Shown here one piece after another: positions 1 to 10,681 of a stretch of 64,000 bases of DNA; the stretch's first letter is position 1; each line of letters opens with the position of its first letter. Source of the stretch: Opitutia bacterium UBA7350 (GTDB taxonomy: Bacteria > Verrucomicrobiota > Verrucomicrobiia > Opitutales > Coraliomargaritaceae); contig CATINC010000005.1 of the NCBI GenBank assembly GCA_949524905.1, forward strand, positions 1 to 64,000, given 5' to 3'. Under the pieces are notes generated by a model that was not told where the DNA came from, ran no database searches, and saw only the letters and a program-made list of their open reading frames with translations. The translations under genes were made by a program, and so were the position numbers.

Positions 1-74
<74 letters not shown>

Positions 75-221
75 TTGTAACTGCCTTTTTCTTATAATTT
101 GGATTAAGAGCACGTACGCCTGCATTAAAAATAGTATATTTATTGAAAGTTATGACGATGAACTGAAATTTTACCCGTTTGAGGCTGGATGTTTTGATAA
201 CCGCATCCTTCCGAGGGCCCG

Positions 222-342
222 ACTCTGGTGACCATAGCAGTAAGGAAACACACGTTCCCATCTCGAACACGCTCGTTAAGCTTACATGCGCCGATGGTAG
301 TGCCGCCACGCTGCGGTGTGAGAGTAGGTTATTGCCAGTATT
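222..342 (+). rRNA. 5S ribosomal RNA
   Basis: The segment carries the 5S landmarks in order: CTGGTG near the 5' end, the CGTTCCCATCTCGAACACG loop, GTTAAGC, GCGCCGATGGTAGTG, and GAGAGTAGG followed by GCCAG at the 3' end, which pairs with the 5' CTGG. The length of about 120 bases is normal. It follows the 23S 3' end and precedes a strong terminator, as the last gene of the rRNA operon. Ends are good to a few bases. Confidence 0.93.
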
Positions 343-344
343 AT

Positions 345-381
345 GACCCGTCATTTCGAGAGAAGTGGCGGGTCTTTTTTT
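345..381 (+). terminator. Rho-independent terminator of the rRNA operon
   Basis: A stem GACCCG...CGGGTC, extended by imperfect CA/TG and TTC/GAA pairs, is followed directly by seven T residues. It starts a few bases after the 5S gene. Read on the minus strand it lacks a T-run, so it should not serve the convergent glycosyltransferase gene. Confidence 0.9.
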
Positions 382-426
382 ATCTTCTAAAAAAATTGAA
401 TAATAAAAAAGCTCTATACTCAGGAA

Positions 427-1674
427 CTATCTGTTTTCCATAAAGGATTCCAAAGTTGCAACGGCATTTAAACTTCCAGTCTCTTGGCTCAATTGATCCG
501 CGCAGTATTGTGCGCGTTTATTGTATTGAGCATCACTTGTAACTTTTTGTACGGCCTTATACAAGCGTTCGGGCCAATGCTTTTTAGAGAGTCGAATGCC
601 CGTACCCAGACGTTTTACTTCGCTTGCCCAGAAGTTTTGATCACCCAAGTGTGGGACTACAATGTGAGGGACACCGGCATGGAGTACAGAAGCGGTTGTG
701 CCAGCACCACCATGATGAATAACGCAGACAGCGTGTTTGAAAAGTTGATCGTGGGAGACTTGGTTAATTATTTTAATATCAGGTCGATTAATCTGAATAG
801 ATAACCCTGCCCAACCTGATTGTAGGATTATCTTTTGTCCCTTAGGCCAGTTTTTTTCAAACCGACTCATGATGTCTTGGATATGATCAAAGGATACACT
901 TCCGAAGGTTATTATGGGGACTGGGCCAGCTTCGCAAAATTGTCTCAATTCTTCTTCTAGAGCTTCATTAGTATCGGATTGCCAGCGCAAGTAACCAGTA
1001 TAAACAAATCGTTGATTTTTAAAACGGCTCTTTTGCATCAGTGAGCTAGAAACGCAGACAATTGATAAATCGGCAGGCGCAGTGATGAAATTTTTAATAG
1101 GAGGGATTCCTCGCGATTCAAAAACCGGTCCTGCTATTGAGTTAACGGAATGATCAACTATTCTGTTAATCAGGAGCCACCACAAAGAGTTCCACAAGTA
1201 TTTGATTGGAGCGGGGAATCCATGGAGTTTTGGAACAAGTTCGGGTGTAATATCTTTAGCAGGAATAACGCTATGGCAAAAAGTGATGGTGACAAAAGGT
1301 ATTTTATGCCGATCGCTTAGAACTTTAAAGTGCGGGAAAATATAGGAACAGACGACTAAATCGTAATCCTTAATTAAGTCTTCAATGGTATCAATGAGTT
1401 CTCCCATAAATGAGAGTCCGCTACGGTAAATTTGCTTCATTAAGGCGATTGCATTTGGTTGCCGATCCAGAGCCCGCATACAATCAACAAAAACTGGCTT
1501 CTCCCAATCAGGTGGTGTGTATTGATATGGAATGTCCGCCTTTTCAATCTCTTCTTTGTATAGAGGAGCGGTCGCGAAAGCAACAGAGTGTTTTGCTTCT
1601 TGGAGCGCTTTACCTAAGGCAATTAAGGGATAAATGTCTCCCGTAGAACCTTGAGAGATTAAGAGGACTTTCAC
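427..1674 (-). CDS. Glycosyltransferase, GT1 / macrolide-glycosyltransferase (UGT-like) family
   Basis: 415 aa, predicted to move a sugar from a nucleotide donor to a lipid or other small acceptor. The N-terminus has the GSTGDIYP motif (residues 9-16) typical of this GT-B family. The C-terminal donor-binding region has HHGGAGTT (320-327), a VPH segment and GDQ (344-346), matching the bacterial form of the PSPG motif. The start is a GTG that overlaps the stop of the upstream phosphohydrolase gene (GTGA), which suggests translational coupling. It is the last gene of a minus-strand run GT4 / 51-codon ORF / LpxH-like / GT1. The acceptor cannot be read from the sequence; a glycolipid is inferred from the neighbours. 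Confidence 0.85.
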   Translation of the reverse strand: MKVLLISQGSTGDIYPLIALGKALQEAKHSVAFATAPLYKEEIEKADIPYQYTPPDWEKPVFVDCMRALDRQPNAIALMKQIYRSGLSFMGELIDTIEDLIKDYDLVVCSYIFPHFKVLSDRHKIPFVTITFCHSVIPAKDITPELVPKLHGFPAPIKYLWNSLWWLLINRIVDHSVNSIAGPVFESRGIPPIKNFITAPADLSIVCVSSSLMQKSRFKNQRFVYTGYLRWQSDTNEALEEELRQFCEAGPVPIITFGSVSFDHIQDIMSRFEKNWPKGQKIILQSGWAGLSIQINRPDIKIINQVSHDQLFKHAVCVIHHGGAGTTASVLHAGVPHIVVPHLGDQNFWASEVKRLGTGIRLSKKHWPERLYKAVQKVTSDAQYNKRAQYCADQLSQETGSLNAVATLESFMENR

Positions 1675-2477
1675 GGGGCTGGGTTCTGCTTGCTGGGCTT
1701 TAATTGCTCCTTGATTTCAGGAGGGTAGCTATTAACAAAGTCATTGTATTCAATAATTTCAAAATTTCCCTCAAAGTCCTCAATGATGGCAGAGAGTGAT
1801 TCTACCCAATCACCAGAGTTGAGGTAATGAATTGCATCAACTTTTTTATTTTCAGGTGTGTGGATGTGGCCACATATTACCCCAACGCATTTATGTTGCT
1901 CGGCTATTTTTCTAAGATGATTTTCAAATTTGCTCAAGTGATTTACTGCTCGTTTAACTTTAGACTTAATAGCTTTGCTTAAAGAAAAGTATTTTTTACC
2001 ACGCCACTGTCGATATTTTGCATAGATACGGTTCAGACGAAGTAAATTTTGATACCCGATATCCCCAATCACGGAAATGAATTTACTGTGTGTCGTGATC
2101 GCATCAAAGACGTCGCCGTGGAGGCAGAGATAATTCCCTTTCGGTGTTGTGTGAACATGTTGCTCTTGAATGCTGAATTTATCAAAAAAAACAGGAAGGA
2201 AATTGCGCATCATATCATCATGATTACCAGCAAGATAAATAACTTCAGTATCTTTCTTTTCTGCTAATTTCAGCACTTTACGGATGAAATAAGTATGCTC
2301 CTTGGTCCACCCTCCTTTGCGCGATAAGCTCCACCCGTCGATGATATCACCGTTTAGAATAAGTTTATCACATTTAATGTTTGAGATAAAGTGGTTTACC
2401 TCATCGATTTTACAGTCGCGCGTACCCAGGTGTACATCTGAGAGAATCAAGGTTTTACATTCAAGTTTCTTAGCCAT
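1671..2477 (-). CDS. LpxH-like metallophosphoesterase (UDP-2,3-diacylglucosamine diphosphatase family)
   Basis: 268 aa calcineurin-like phosphoesterase. All metal-binding blocks are present: SDVHLG (D14, H16), NGDIIDGW (D44, D47), GNHD (84-87), a later H-G-D (120-122) and GHIH (203-206). This is the pattern of the LpxH/COG2908 group, which splits UDP-diacylglucosamine to lipid X in lipid A synthesis. A Lys/Arg-rich helical insert (about 150-190) fits the lipid-binding cap of LpxH-like enzymes. Its place between two glycosyltransferase genes fits a role in glycolipid assembly. Whether this is the true LpxH or a paralogue acting on another phospholipid is open. No Shine-Dalgarno is seen before the ATG; a 51-codon ORF ends 7 bases upstream. 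Confidence 0.82.
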   Translation of the reverse strand: MAKKLECKTLILSDVHLGTRDCKIDEVNHFISNIKCDKLILNGDIIDGWSLSRKGGWTKEHTYFIRKVLKLAEKKDTEVIYLAGNHDDMMRNFLPVFFDKFSIQEQHVHTTPKGNYLCLHGDVFDAITTHSKFISVIGDIGYQNLLRLNRIYAKYRQWRGKKYFSLSKAIKSKVKRAVNHLSKFENHLRKIAEQHKCVGVICGHIHTPENKKVDAIHYLNSGDWVESLSAIIEDFEGNFEIIEYNDFVNSYPPEIKEQLKPSKQNPAP

Positions 2478-2484
2478 GGTTTAA

Positions 2485-2640
2485 TTAAGGAGAGAAATAG
2501 CAAACTGCTCCAAGCATGAACTCTTGCTGAGAAGCTTGTTTGTGATGAAGGGCAGCTCGTAAACTATTAATAGATTTTAAGAGGGTTTTAGGAATTCGAT
2601 TAATATTCTGAACCCAATATATGCATATCTTGTTTAACAT
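2485..2640 (-). CDS. Possible small protein of 51 aa in the glycolipid operon
   Basis: An ATG-initiated frame of 51 codons fills the space between the GT4 gene and the LpxH-like gene. Its ATG overlaps the last 7 bases of the GT4 gene and its stop lies 7 bases before the next ATG. The product begins MLNKICIYWVQNINR and is basic, with a hydrophobic C-terminal patch ending in CYFSP. No homologue is recognised and no clear ribosome binding site is seen. The tight head-to-tail fit is the main argument. Without it there would be a 156-base gap inside an otherwise packed operon. A chance frame is possible. Confidence 0.35.
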   Translation of the reverse strand: MLNKICIYWVQNINRIPKTLLKSINSLRAALHHKQASQQEFMLGAVCYFSP

Positions 2641-3758
2641 GATAAATCCTTCCTTAAGCTTACGATGTAATTTTCAATAATCGTTTCCCAGCTTACATTT
2701 TCAATGCTTGCGCGAGATTTCTTTTTCATGATAGGCCAGGTTTCTCGTTTGTCGATTAATTGCATTAAGTTTTTGAGGTAGTGTTCCTCGTCATCAAAAG
2801 CTGCAACGGTGCCATTGATGCCATCTTCTATAAACAACTTACCTGCTGCGTAATTATAAGCACTAACGATCAAGCCGCTAGCCATTCCCTCGGTGATCAC
2901 GTTTCCAAAGGTTTCAGTGACACTCGGGAATATAAAAATATCGGAGCTCGCGTAGTGCTGGGCGAGTGCTTCGCCATTCTGAAGTCCGCAAAAAATGACT
3001 TCGGGGTATTTTTTTTCAAGCTCTTTGCGAAGTGGGCCATCTCCTACAACTACCATAATCGCTTCCGGTAATTTCTTCCTAATTTTTTTAAAGCATTTCA
3101 GCGCAAAGGGTATATTTTTTTCGGAGGCGATTCTTCCGATGTATGCAAATACAGGGGTCTCATTATCAGCGCCCCAGCATGATCTTAACTCAGTAGAGCG
3201 TTTACTAGGATTGAATAGTTGAGCGTCTACTCCGCGTTCCATTTTACGCAAATTTTTGAAACCTACGGCTTTAAGGTTATCGATCAGATCATCTGAGGGT
3301 GCATAGGTGGCTAAGGTACGATTGTGAAAGTATCGAAGGTAAGCAAATGCGGCTTGCATGAGAAATGGGAGCTTATAGTATTTCCCATACTGGTGAAAAT
3401 TAGTATGGTAACTTGAAACTATCGGGACTCCTAAGCTTCTTGCTGCTTGTAAGGCACAGAAACCAAGCGGACCCTCAGTTGCAATATGAACAATTGTAGG
3501 ACGTTCAGTTCTCCAAAGTTTTTTGAGGTAACTGGTCGTCGTTAAACCAAATCTTAGTTCTGGGTAATAGGGGATGGGTATACCCCTTACTAAATGTTCT
3601 TTATAGGAAAAGTGGTTCGCCTGCTCATTTTTTTGTTTCGGGCGGATAACAGTTGTTTCAAAATGGTTCTTTTGGAGACCAAGAATCAATCGGTGAAGTG
3701 TCATCGATACACCATTTATTTCAGGGTAAAACGTTTCACTTACTAGGTGATAATTCAC
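2634..3758 (-). CDS. Glycosyltransferase family 4 (SQD2 / alpha-mannosyltransferase-like)
   Basis: 374 aa GT-B retaining glycosyltransferase. The N-terminus reads SETFYPEINGVSMTLHRL, the opening seen in GT4 enzymes that glycosylate diacylglycerol or phosphatidylinositol (sulfoquinovosyl-, mannosyl- and glucosyl-DAG transferases). The EX7E donor-site motif is ETFGNVITE (E282, E290), preceded by FIFPSVT. It is the first gene of the glycolipid-like operon. The 180 bases upstream separate it from the gltD terminator and should hold its promoter. Family assignment is firm. Sugar and acceptor are not determined; the adjacent LpxH-like and GT1 genes favour a membrane glycolipid. Confidence 0.87.
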   Translation of the reverse strand: MNYHLVSETFYPEINGVSMTLHRLILGLQKNHFETTVIRPKQKNEQANHFSYKEHLVRGIPIPYYPELRFGLTTTSYLKKLWRTERPTIVHIATEGPLGFCALQAARSLGVPIVSSYHTNFHQYGKYYKLPFLMQAAFAYLRYFHNRTLATYAPSDDLIDNLKAVGFKNLRKMERGVDAQLFNPSKRSTELRSCWGADNETPVFAYIGRIASEKNIPFALKCFKKIRKKLPEAIMVVVGDGPLRKELEKKYPEVIFCGLQNGEALAQHYASSDIFIFPSVTETFGNVITEGMASGLIVSAYNYAAGKLFIEDGINGTVAAFDDEEHYLKNLMQLIDKRETWPIMKKKSRASIENVSWETIIENYIVSLRKDLSC

Positions 3759-3873
3759 ATAAATAAGCTACATTGTATCCATTTTATTTAGCAATCTGAA
3801 TAGTGTGACTTTTAGGTGCAAAGATTAACGATTACGTTACGCTTCTCATGGTGCAAAATGAGCAGTAAAAAAA

Positions 3874-3917
3874 TCATAAAAAAGCCACACGCCTAAGCAA
3901 TAGGAAGTGCGGCTTTT
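3874..3917 (-). terminator. Rho-independent terminator downstream of gltD
   Basis: Read on the minus strand, AAAAGCCGCAC pairs with GTGTGGCTTTT (11 pairs, one G-U) around an 18-20 base loop, and the second arm runs into a T-run. It begins about 20 bases after the gltD stop, so it should end the gltB-gltD transcript before the GT4 operon. Confidence 0.8.
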
Positions 3918-3938
3918 GTAAGGAGTGAATCCTTTGAC

Positions 3939-5426
3939 TTAGGGAAGCTTGGTGGTGCCCATGAGGAACTTGTCACACTCTCGAGCGACGGCACGGCCTT
4001 CGTTTATCGCCCAAACGATGAGGGACTGTCCGCGACGGACGTCGCCAGCGGCAAAAACTTTGTCAACGCTTGTGCGGAATTCTCCGTATTCGGCCTTGAT
4101 ATTGGAGCGGGCATCTTGTTCAAGCTCAAGCTGGTCTACGATAGTTGCTTCGGGTCCAAGGAAACCCATCGCGAGGAGGACAAGGTCAGCAGGGAGCACC
4201 TGTTCGCTGCCTTCTATCTTTTTGGGGATAAAGCGCCCATTGTCGTTGGTCCATTCGATATTATGAACGTGAACGGCTTTGACATTTCCATCTGCGTCAC
4301 CTTCAAATTTGCTTGCGGTCACCAAGTATTGACGCGGGTCTTCGCCTTGAACAGCAGCGGCTTCTTCCTGCCCGTAGTCCATTTTGTAAGTCTTGGGCCA
4401 TTCGGGCCATGGATTGTTTTCAGCCCGTTCAGTGGGCGGCTTAGGCATGATTTCAAGCTGTGTTACACTTTCGCATCCGTGGCGCAGGGAAGTTCCGACA
4501 CAGTCCGTACCGGTATCACCACCGCCGATGATGACGACGTTTTTACCTTTAGCGAGTTCACTGAATTGTTCGGCTTTGCCCTCTCGGAGATCCCAAAGTT
4601 CTTTGGTATTAGGCCCGAGGAATTCCATGGCAAAGCGGATATTGTTAAGCTCGCGGCCATTTATAGGAAGGTCACGTGGCTTCGTAGCCCCACAGCATAA
4701 GATGACTGCATCAAATTCGTTGAGCAAATCTTTAGAGGCAATATCTTTGCCGATTTCGACGCTACATTTTATCGTTATGCCTTCTGCTTCCATGAGCTTG
4801 GTGCGTCGGGTGACGGTGTCTTTCTCAAGCTTCATGTTGGGAATGCCGTACATAAGGAGGCCGCCGGGGCGATCCGCACGTTCGTAAACAGTGACAAGAT
4901 GACCAGCTTTGTTTAGTTGGTCAGCCGCTGCTAGACCGGCAGGGCCGGAGCCGACTACGGCAACTTTTTTACCAGTACGTTCGGTGGGTGGTTGGGGAGT
5001 GACCCAGCCTTCTGCCCAAGCTTTGTCGATTATGGAGCATTCAATGTTTTTAATGGTGACGGGTGGCTCAATAACTCCAAGAACGCAGGAACCTTCGCAA
5101 GGTGCAGGACAGACACGTCCCGTAAACTCGGGGAAGTTATTGGTCTTTGATAGGCGAAGGTAGGCCTCATGCCATTTGTCACGGTAAACGAGATCGTTGA
5201 ACTCTGGGATAAGGTTATTGATGGGACAACCGCTTGCCATGTTGCTGAGGGTCATGCCAGTATGGCAGTAGGGAGTGCCGCAGTCCATACAGCGCGCGCC
5301 CTGTTTTTTAACCGCTTCTGAGTCGAAGGGTTCGTGGATTTCATTCCAGTCGTTAATACGTGCAAGTGGTTCGCGGTTGGCGATGGTTTTGCGCTCGAAT
5401 TCTAAGAAGCCTGTTGCTTTGCCCAT
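3939..5426 (-). CDS. gltD: Glutamate synthase (NADPH) small subunit
   Basis: 495 aa. It passes electrons from NADPH through FAD and Fe-S clusters to the large subunit for reductive transfer of glutamine amide N to 2-oxoglutarate. An N-terminal Fe-S domain has the cysteines [12 protein letters not shown] (C46, C49, C54) with C67, then a second CPAPCEGSC group. An FAD-binding [12 protein letters not shown] and an NADPH-binding [13 protein letters not shown] follow. The start chosen is the ATG of [12 protein letters not shown], matching the family. The frame runs 39 codons further upstream into gltB, but that part is not protein-like. It follows gltB by 25 bases and is followed by a terminator. 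The presence of gltD indicates the NADPH-type enzyme rather than the ferredoxin type. Confidence 0.96.
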   Translation of the reverse strand: MGKATGFLEFERKTIANREPLARINDWNEIHEPFDSEAVKKQGARCMDCGTPYCHTGMTLSNMASGCPINNLIPEFNDLVYRDKWHEAYLRLSKTNNFPEFTGRVCPAPCEGSCVLGVIEPPVTIKNIECSIIDKAWAEGWVTPQPPTERTGKKVAVVGSGPAGLAAADQLNKAGHLVTVYERADRPGGLLMYGIPNMKLEKDTVTRRTKLMEAEGITIKCSVEIGKDIASKDLLNEFDAVILCCGATKPRDLPINGRELNNIRFAMEFLGPNTKELWDLREGKAEQFSELAKGKNVVIIGGGDTGTDCVGTSLRHGCESVTQLEIMPKPPTERAENNPWPEWPKTYKMDYGQEEAAAVQGEDPRQYLVTASKFEGDADGNVKAVHVHNIEWTNDNGRFIPKKIEGSEQVLPADLVLLAMGFLGPEATIVDQLELEQDARSNIKAEYGEFRTSVDKVFAAGDVRRGQSLIVWAINEGRAVARECDKFLMGTTKLP

Positions 5427-5451
5427 GGTAATCGTTGTTTGAAGGAAGAAA

Positions 5452-8400
5452 TTAATGCCCTGCTTTGACGTTTTCTTCGAAGGCGGCGAGAATGGCCTCA
5501 TCACCTTTGAGTCCGCGTTCTTCTGCTCGGGCTTGTGCCTCAAGGACGCGTTCGAAGTCCTGTGGCATGATTTTGAGAAATTTTTCAGCTATGGCGGGCC
5601 AATCAGCGAGGATGGCTTGACCACGAGCGGATCCCGTAAGGGCGACGTGTTTTTCAATACGAGCTTTAACCATGGCGATTTCGTCGTCATGGCACTCGAT
5701 GAGTTGGTATACGTTGACCATATCAGGGTTCAGGCGGTTTTGGGCAAAATCGCCGGATTCATCAAAGACGTACGCAACGCCGCCGGACATACCAGCTCCG
5801 AGATTACGTCCAGTACTGCCTAGGTTGATCACCATGCCGCCAGTCATGTATTCTAGGGCGTGGTCACCTAGACCTTCAACAACGGCTTCAACACCCGAGT
5901 TGCGAACGCAGAAACGTTCACCCGCCATGCCGGCGATGTAAGCTTCACCGGCGGTTGCTCCGTAGAAGCAGACGTTGCCAGTAATGATGTTTTCGTGCGC
6001 GACAAAGGGTGATTCAGCCGGCGGACGCACGATGATTTTACCGCCTGAGAGTCCTTTTCCGAGGTAGTCGTTGGTATCACCGGTCACGGAGAAGGTCATG
6101 CCTTGAGGGCAAAAAGCAGCTAGGCTTTGCCCGGCTGATCCAGTTAGATTGATTCGCACCGTGTCTTCTGGGAGGCCTTGTGCGCCATGTTGGCGAGAGA
6201 TTTCAGCTCCGGTGAGGGTGCCTACAACGCGATCGGTGTTAACGATGGGTAGGTCGATGACAACGGGTTGGCTGTTGTTGATAGCAGGTTGTGCCTGTTT
6301 GAGGATTTCACGCTTGTCGAGGGAGTTCTCGAGGAGGTGATCCTGCTTCATTTGACAGTAGGTGCCGACTTCAGGTCCTGTCTGCGGCTTGTAAAGAAGT
6401 TTGCTGTAATCAAGTCCCTTGGCTTTCCAGTGCTCGATAGCGGAACGCATTTCGAGCTTATCAACTCGTCCGACCATTTCATTGATGGTCCTGAAGCCGA
6501 GCTCTGCCATAAGTTCGCGTATTTCTTCAGCGACGTAGTTCATAAAATGAACAACAGCGTCGGCACCGCCCATGAATTTTTTGCGCAGCTCGGGGTTTTG
6601 GGTGGCAACTCCAACTGGGCAGGTATTTTTGTGGCATACCCGCATCATAAGGCATCCAAGGGTCACCAGCGGTGCGGTGGCAAAGCCAAATTCTTCGGCG
6701 CCTAGCAGGCAGGCAATCGCAACATCGCGACCAGTTTTTAGCTGACCATCGGTCTCAACGACCACACGAGAGCGCAGATCGTTGAGCAGGAGGGTTTGAT
6801 TGGTCTCGGCGAGGCCAAGTTCCCAGGGCGCACCCGCGTGCTGAATGGAGGAACGGGGAGAAGCTCCAGTGCCACCGTCGTAACCTGAGACAAGAATAAC
6901 GTCGGCTTTTGCTTTGGCGACGCCTGCAGCAATCGTACCAACGCCCACTTCGGAAACAAGCTTCACATTAATGCGAGCATATTCATTAGAGTTTTTAAGG
7001 TCGTGGATGAGCTCGGCGAGATCCTCAATTGAATAGATGTCGTGGTGAGGTGGGGGAGAGATAAGCCCCACGCCCGGTGTCGTGCCACGAGTTTTTGCAA
7101 TTTGTGGGAGGACCTTGTGTCCGGGCAATTCGCCTCCCTCGCCAGGCTTGGCGCCCTGCACAATCTTTATTTGTATTTCGTCGGAATTGACTAGGTAGTA
7201 GCTGGTGACCCCAAAACGTCCCGAAGCAACCTGTTTAATGGCTGAACGGCGGGAGTCACCATTTTCGTCTGGGATGAAACGTCCCATCTCTTCGCCGCCT
7301 TCGCCAGTGTTTGACTTACCACCAATACGGTTCATCGCAATCGCAAGCGATTCATGCGCTTCTTTAGAAATTGAGCCGTATGACATCGCACCTGTCTTGA
7401 AGCGTTTGACGATTTCGCTAGCGGGTTCAACTTCCTCAATGGGAATAGCCTTAGAGGAATCGACTTTGAAATCCATGAGACCGCGCAAGGTAAAGAGATC
7501 CTTGGACTGGTTATTAATGGCTTCGGAGTATTCTTTAAAGACGGCGTAGTCACCTAATCGTGTTGCCTTTTGGAGCTTGTGAATGGTGATTGGGTTAAAG
7601 AGGTGTTTCTCGCCATTTGCACGCCATTGGTAAACGCCTCCGGGGTCTAAGGCAGCATCGCGTTCATCATCACGAGGTGCATAGGCTTTTTGGTGACGCG
7701 AAAGGGTTTCTTGGGTAATGGTACCGAGACCAATACCTTCTACGCGAGAGGCGGTCTTGGTGAAGTATTTATCGATGAGGGGCTGATTGAGTCCAATCGC
7801 TTCAAAGATCTGTGCACCGCGGTAGGAAGCTACGGTCGAGATGCCCATTTTTGACATGGTCTTGATAACGCCACTCAGGTTTGCTTTGAGGAAATTAGCG
7901 CAGGCTTTTTCTGGTTCGAGTTCCAAATCACCTTCGGTGACCATGTGTCGGACAGTTTCCAAGGCGAGGTAAGGGTTGATCGCATCACAACCGTATCCAA
8001 GGAGTAGGGCAAAGTGATGTACTTCACGAGGTTCTGCTGATTCGAGGATGATGGAAACGCGCGTGCGAGTACCCTTGCGAACTAAATGCTGATGCAGACC
8101 CGAGACTGCCAGAAGAGCTGGGATAGGTGCCTTCTTTGGGTTAATTTTGCGGTCGGAAAGGATGAGCACGTTGACGCCGTCGCGAATAGCGGCGTCGGCG
8201 TTTTCGAAGAGTTCTTCTAGTGCGGATTCCAAGCCTTTTCCGGATATGGCAGGTTCGGGGATGCTATTATGCCCTGCGGAAAGTCCACCCAAGGGCGATT
8301 CAAAGGTCATGCCAAGTCGTGCAGACTTAAAACCGTCGAGTTTGACCTCCTTAAGCTGTGCAAGCTCTTTATCGTCGAGTAGCGGGCTCTCGAACCGGAT

Positions 8401-10101
8401 CATTCGGCAGCTTTGCGGGCTAGGGCGGGTGAGGTCTCCCTCGGATCCGATAAAGGTAACGCTTGCGGTAACTAATTCTTCGCGGATGGGATCAATGGGG
8501 GGATTAGTGACCTGAGCAAAGAGTTGTTTGAAATAATTGTAGAGCAGTTGTGATTGGTCGGAAAGCACCGCCAAGGGGGCGTCATTGCCCATTGAGCCTA
8601 GCGGTTGTTTGCCTGCTTGGGCGCTGGGGCCAATGATAAAGCGTAGATCTTCAAAGCTGTACCCAAAGGCTTTTTGGCGTTGCTCAAGAGTTTCAAAATT
8701 GTCTGGGAGTAGAGTTTCGGGCTCCGCTAGGGTAGTGGATGAAACGAGATTTTCTTCGAGCCATTTACCGTAGGGATGCTCTTCTGCGATTTGTTGCTTG
8801 AGTTCAGCATCGTCCACAATGCGTCCCTTTTCCATATCGATTAGGAACATACGGCCTGGCTCAAGACGGCCTTTTTTGACAATGTTTTCAGGTGCAAGGC
8901 CTTCTAGGACGCCGACCTCTGAGGCGAGAATGACTCGGTCATCGTCGGTTACGTAGTAGCGAGAGGGACGCAGGCCGTTGCGGTCAAGGGTGGCACCGAC
9001 CTGTATGCCATCGGACATCGCCATAGAGGCGGGGCCGTCCCATGGTTCCATGAGACAGGCATGAAATTGGTAAAAATCGTGCTTAAACTGGGGCATGTTT
9101 TTATGGCGCTCCCAGGGCTCAGGGATCATCATCATCATTGCGTGCGCTAAGCTGCGGCCAGATAGGACGAGGAACTCGAGGCAATTATCGAATTTTTGTG
9201 AATCGGAACCATCTTCCCGAATGATGGGGAGAAGTTTGTCTAGGTCGTCGCCAAAAACTTCGCTGGCGAGTTGCATTTGTCTGGCATAGAGCCAGTTTTC
9301 GTTGCCGCGCACGGTATTGATTTCGCCGTTGTGGCAAAGGTAGCGAAAAGGTTGAGCGCGAGGCCAACTTGGGAAGGTGTTGGTCGAGAAGCGAGAGTGG
9401 GTGAGCGCAAGGGCAGAATCCATTGCTTTATCGGCAAGGTCTGGAAAATAGTCGCTGAGTTGTTGGGTAGTTAGCATACCTTTATAAGTCATCGTGCGAC
9501 TTGAGAGGGAGCTGATGTAAAACAGGGCATCTTCATCTTGGCCGCTGTAGCGAATACGATGTGTTGCCATTCGGCGGATAAGGTAAAGTTTACGCTCAAA
9601 GTCGAGTCCGCCTGCGCACTGGTTGCTACGATCTACAAAGAACTGGCGCATGACGGGTTCACAGGCTTTTGAGGCTTTGCCGAGAATACTGCTGTTTACC
9701 GGTACATCTCTCCAGCCAAGCAGCTTGAGTCCTTCCTCCTCAACGATACCCTCTATGATGGTTTCTTCGTTTTTGCGTTCAATGGGGTCCTGTGAAAGGA
9801 AAACAAAGCCAACCCCATAATCACCTTCAGCGGGTACCTCAAAATTACACTCGGCGAGACACACTTTTTTGAAAAATTTATGAGGCAATTGAATGAATAT
9901 GCCAGCACCATCGCCGGTGATGGGGTCGCAACCACAACCACCGCGGTGGTCGAGATTAACGCAGATCTCCAATGCTCCCTGAACGATGTCATGGGATTTG
10001 CGGCCTTTCATGTCTACAATGAGACCAATACCACAGTTTTCGTGCTCGTTTCTAGGGTCGTAGAGGCCCTGTGCCTTGGGTTGTTTTTGATAGTTTAGCA
10101 T
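5452..10101 (-). CDS. gltB: Glutamate synthase large subunit
   Basis: 1549 aa. It hydrolyses glutamine and makes glutamate from 2-oxoglutarate on FMN. The chosen ATG begins [16 protein letters not shown], leaving a 22-residue propeptide before Cys23 in ENCGIG. That Cys is the N-terminal nucleophile of the class II amidotransferase domain after processing. Downstream are the central domain, the FMN-binding synthase domain ([22 protein letters not shown]), the 3Fe-4S cysteines in [12 protein letters not shown], and the C-terminal GXGXG beta-helix domain. The length is normal. The frame is open another 38 codons upstream, but that part has no family resemblance. No Shine-Dalgarno is evident. It is the first gene of gltB-gltD. 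Confidence 0.97.
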   Translation of the reverse strand: MLNYQKQPKAQGLYDPRNEHENCGIGLIVDMKGRKSHDIVQGALEICVNLDHRGGCGCDPITGDGAGIFIQLPHKFFKKVCLAECNFEVPAEGDYGVGFVFLSQDPIERKNEETIIEGIVEEEGLKLLGWRDVPVNSSILGKASKACEPVMRQFFVDRSNQCAGGLDFERKLYLIRRMATHRIRYSGQDEDALFYISSLSSRTMTYKGMLTTQQLSDYFPDLADKAMDSALALTHSRFSTNTFPSWPRAQPFRYLCHNGEINTVRGNENWLYARQMQLASEVFGDDLDKLLPIIREDGSDSQKFDNCLEFLVLSGRSLAHAMMMMIPEPWERHKNMPQFKHDFYQFHACLMEPWDGPASMAMSDGIQVGATLDRNGLRPSRYYVTDDDRVILASEVGVLEGLAPENIVKKGRLEPGRMFLIDMEKGRIVDDAELKQQIAEEHPYGKWLEENLVSSTTLAEPETLLPDNFETLEQRQKAFGYSFEDLRFIIGPSAQAGKQPLGSMGNDAPLAVLSDQSQLLYNYFKQLFAQVTNPPIDPIREELVTASVTFIGSEGDLTRPSPQSCRMIRFESPLLDDKELAQLKEVKLDGFKSARLGMTFESPLGGLSAGHNSIPEPAISGKGLESALEELFENADAAIRDGVNVLILSDRKINPKKAPIPALLAVSGLHQHLVRKGTRTRVSIILESAEPREVHHFALLLGYGCDAINPYLALETVRHMVTEGDLELEPEKACANFLKANLSGVIKTMSKMGISTVASYRGAQIFEAIGLNQPLIDKYFTKTASRVEGIGLGTITQETLSRHQKAYAPRDDERDAALDPGGVYQWRANGEKHLFNPITIHKLQKATRLGDYAVFKEYSEAINNQSKDLFTLRGLMDFKVDSSKAIPIEEVEPASEIVKRFKTGAMSYGSISKEAHESLAIAMNRIGGKSNTGEGGEEMGRFIPDENGDSRRSAIKQVASGRFGVTSYYLVNSDEIQIKIVQGAKPGEGGELPGHKVLPQIAKTRGTTPGVGLISPPPHHDIYSIEDLAELIHDLKNSNEYARINVKLVSEVGVGTIAAGVAKAKADVILVSGYDGGTGASPRSSIQHAGAPWELGLAETNQTLLLNDLRSRVVVETDGQLKTGRDVAIACLLGAEEFGFATAPLVTLGCLMMRVCHKNTCPVGVATQNPELRKKFMGGADAVVHFMNYVAEEIRELMAELGFRTINEMVGRVDKLEMRSAIEHWKAKGLDYSKLLYKPQTGPEVGTYCQMKQDHLLENSLDKREILKQAQPAINNSQPVVIDLPIVNTDRVVGTLTGAEISRQHGAQGLPEDTVRINLTGSAGQSLAAFCPQGMTFSVTGDTNDYLGKGLSGGKIIVRPPAESPFVAHENIITGNVCFYGATAGEAYIAGMAGERFCVRNSGVEAVVEGLGDHALEYMTGGMVINLGSTGRNLGAGMSGGVAYVFDESGDFAQNRLNPDMVNVYQLIECHDDEIAMVKARIEKHVALTGSARGQAILADWPAIAEKFLKIMPQDFERVLEAQARAEERGLKGDEAILAAFEENVKAGH

Positions 10102-10262
10102 ATGGAGAAATTTTCGATAAATTGAGTTTAGGCTGCATAAAGTACGCCATTTCAAATTAATTAGCCAGTCGGGCAATAAAGTCAAAAAGAGCCAACAATT
10201 TAATAGCTCCCGCAAGACTGTCTAGGAAAATTACCGAAAAGCCGATAGTTTATCCTTTAGAG

Positions 10263-10598
10263 TTAGAAAAAGCGGACAGTTTTTGAGCGCATAGCTTCAT
10301 GCTCTTCATCCGTACACGGTGCGTTCGTTGCGGCTTCCGGGACTTCATCGCTAGGCTTGATCAGTCCATTGCTTAGCATATAATTTTCAACTTCTTCACC
10401 ACTGACATCAGCAAGCATATTACTGTCAATTTCAACGCAGGGGGAAAGCGGCTGGCCTGATTTGGTAACCATTTCTTCATACTGACTTGGATCATTGATG
10501 ATATCACGATCTTCGTATTCAAGCTGATACTTCTTCATGATGGCGCGCACGCCCATGCTCCATCCACACGTTGGTTTTAAATAGGCAATAATTTTCAT
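10263..10598 (-). CDS. Glutaredoxin-like protein with a CGWS active site
   Basis: 111 aa. Residues 1-80 follow the glutaredoxin fold: MKIIAYLKPTCGWS, then an acidic YEDRDI strand and helix. The active-site motif CGWS holds a single Cys, close to the CGFS of monothiol glutaredoxins, so transfer of glutathione or Fe-S clusters is more likely than dithiol reduction. The usual TVPxxF element reads LSPCVEI, bringing in an unusual second Cys after the cis-Pro. A C-terminal extension (about 85-111) has another Cys and ends in FF. It sits 83 bases after the AmaP-like gene and may be a separate unit. Family call is fairly safe; function is not known. Confidence 0.75.
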   Translation of the reverse strand: MKIIAYLKPTCGWSMGVRAIMKKYQLEYEDRDIINDPSQYEEMVTKSGQPLSPCVEIDSNMLADVSGEEVENYMLSNGLIKPSDEVPEAATNAPCTDEEHEAMRSKTVRFF

Positions 10599-10681
10599 AC
10601 TTTTAGGGTTGTTATAAAGCAGCGCCTTGTCAACTCGTGCGATGCAGTTGATTTTTGCCTAAAAGCTGGCAAATCCTCGAA

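Noticed and set aside
10102-10215. N-terminal extension of 38 codons on gltB
   Set aside because: The extra residues do not resemble GltB; the propeptide and Cys23 fit the inner ATG.
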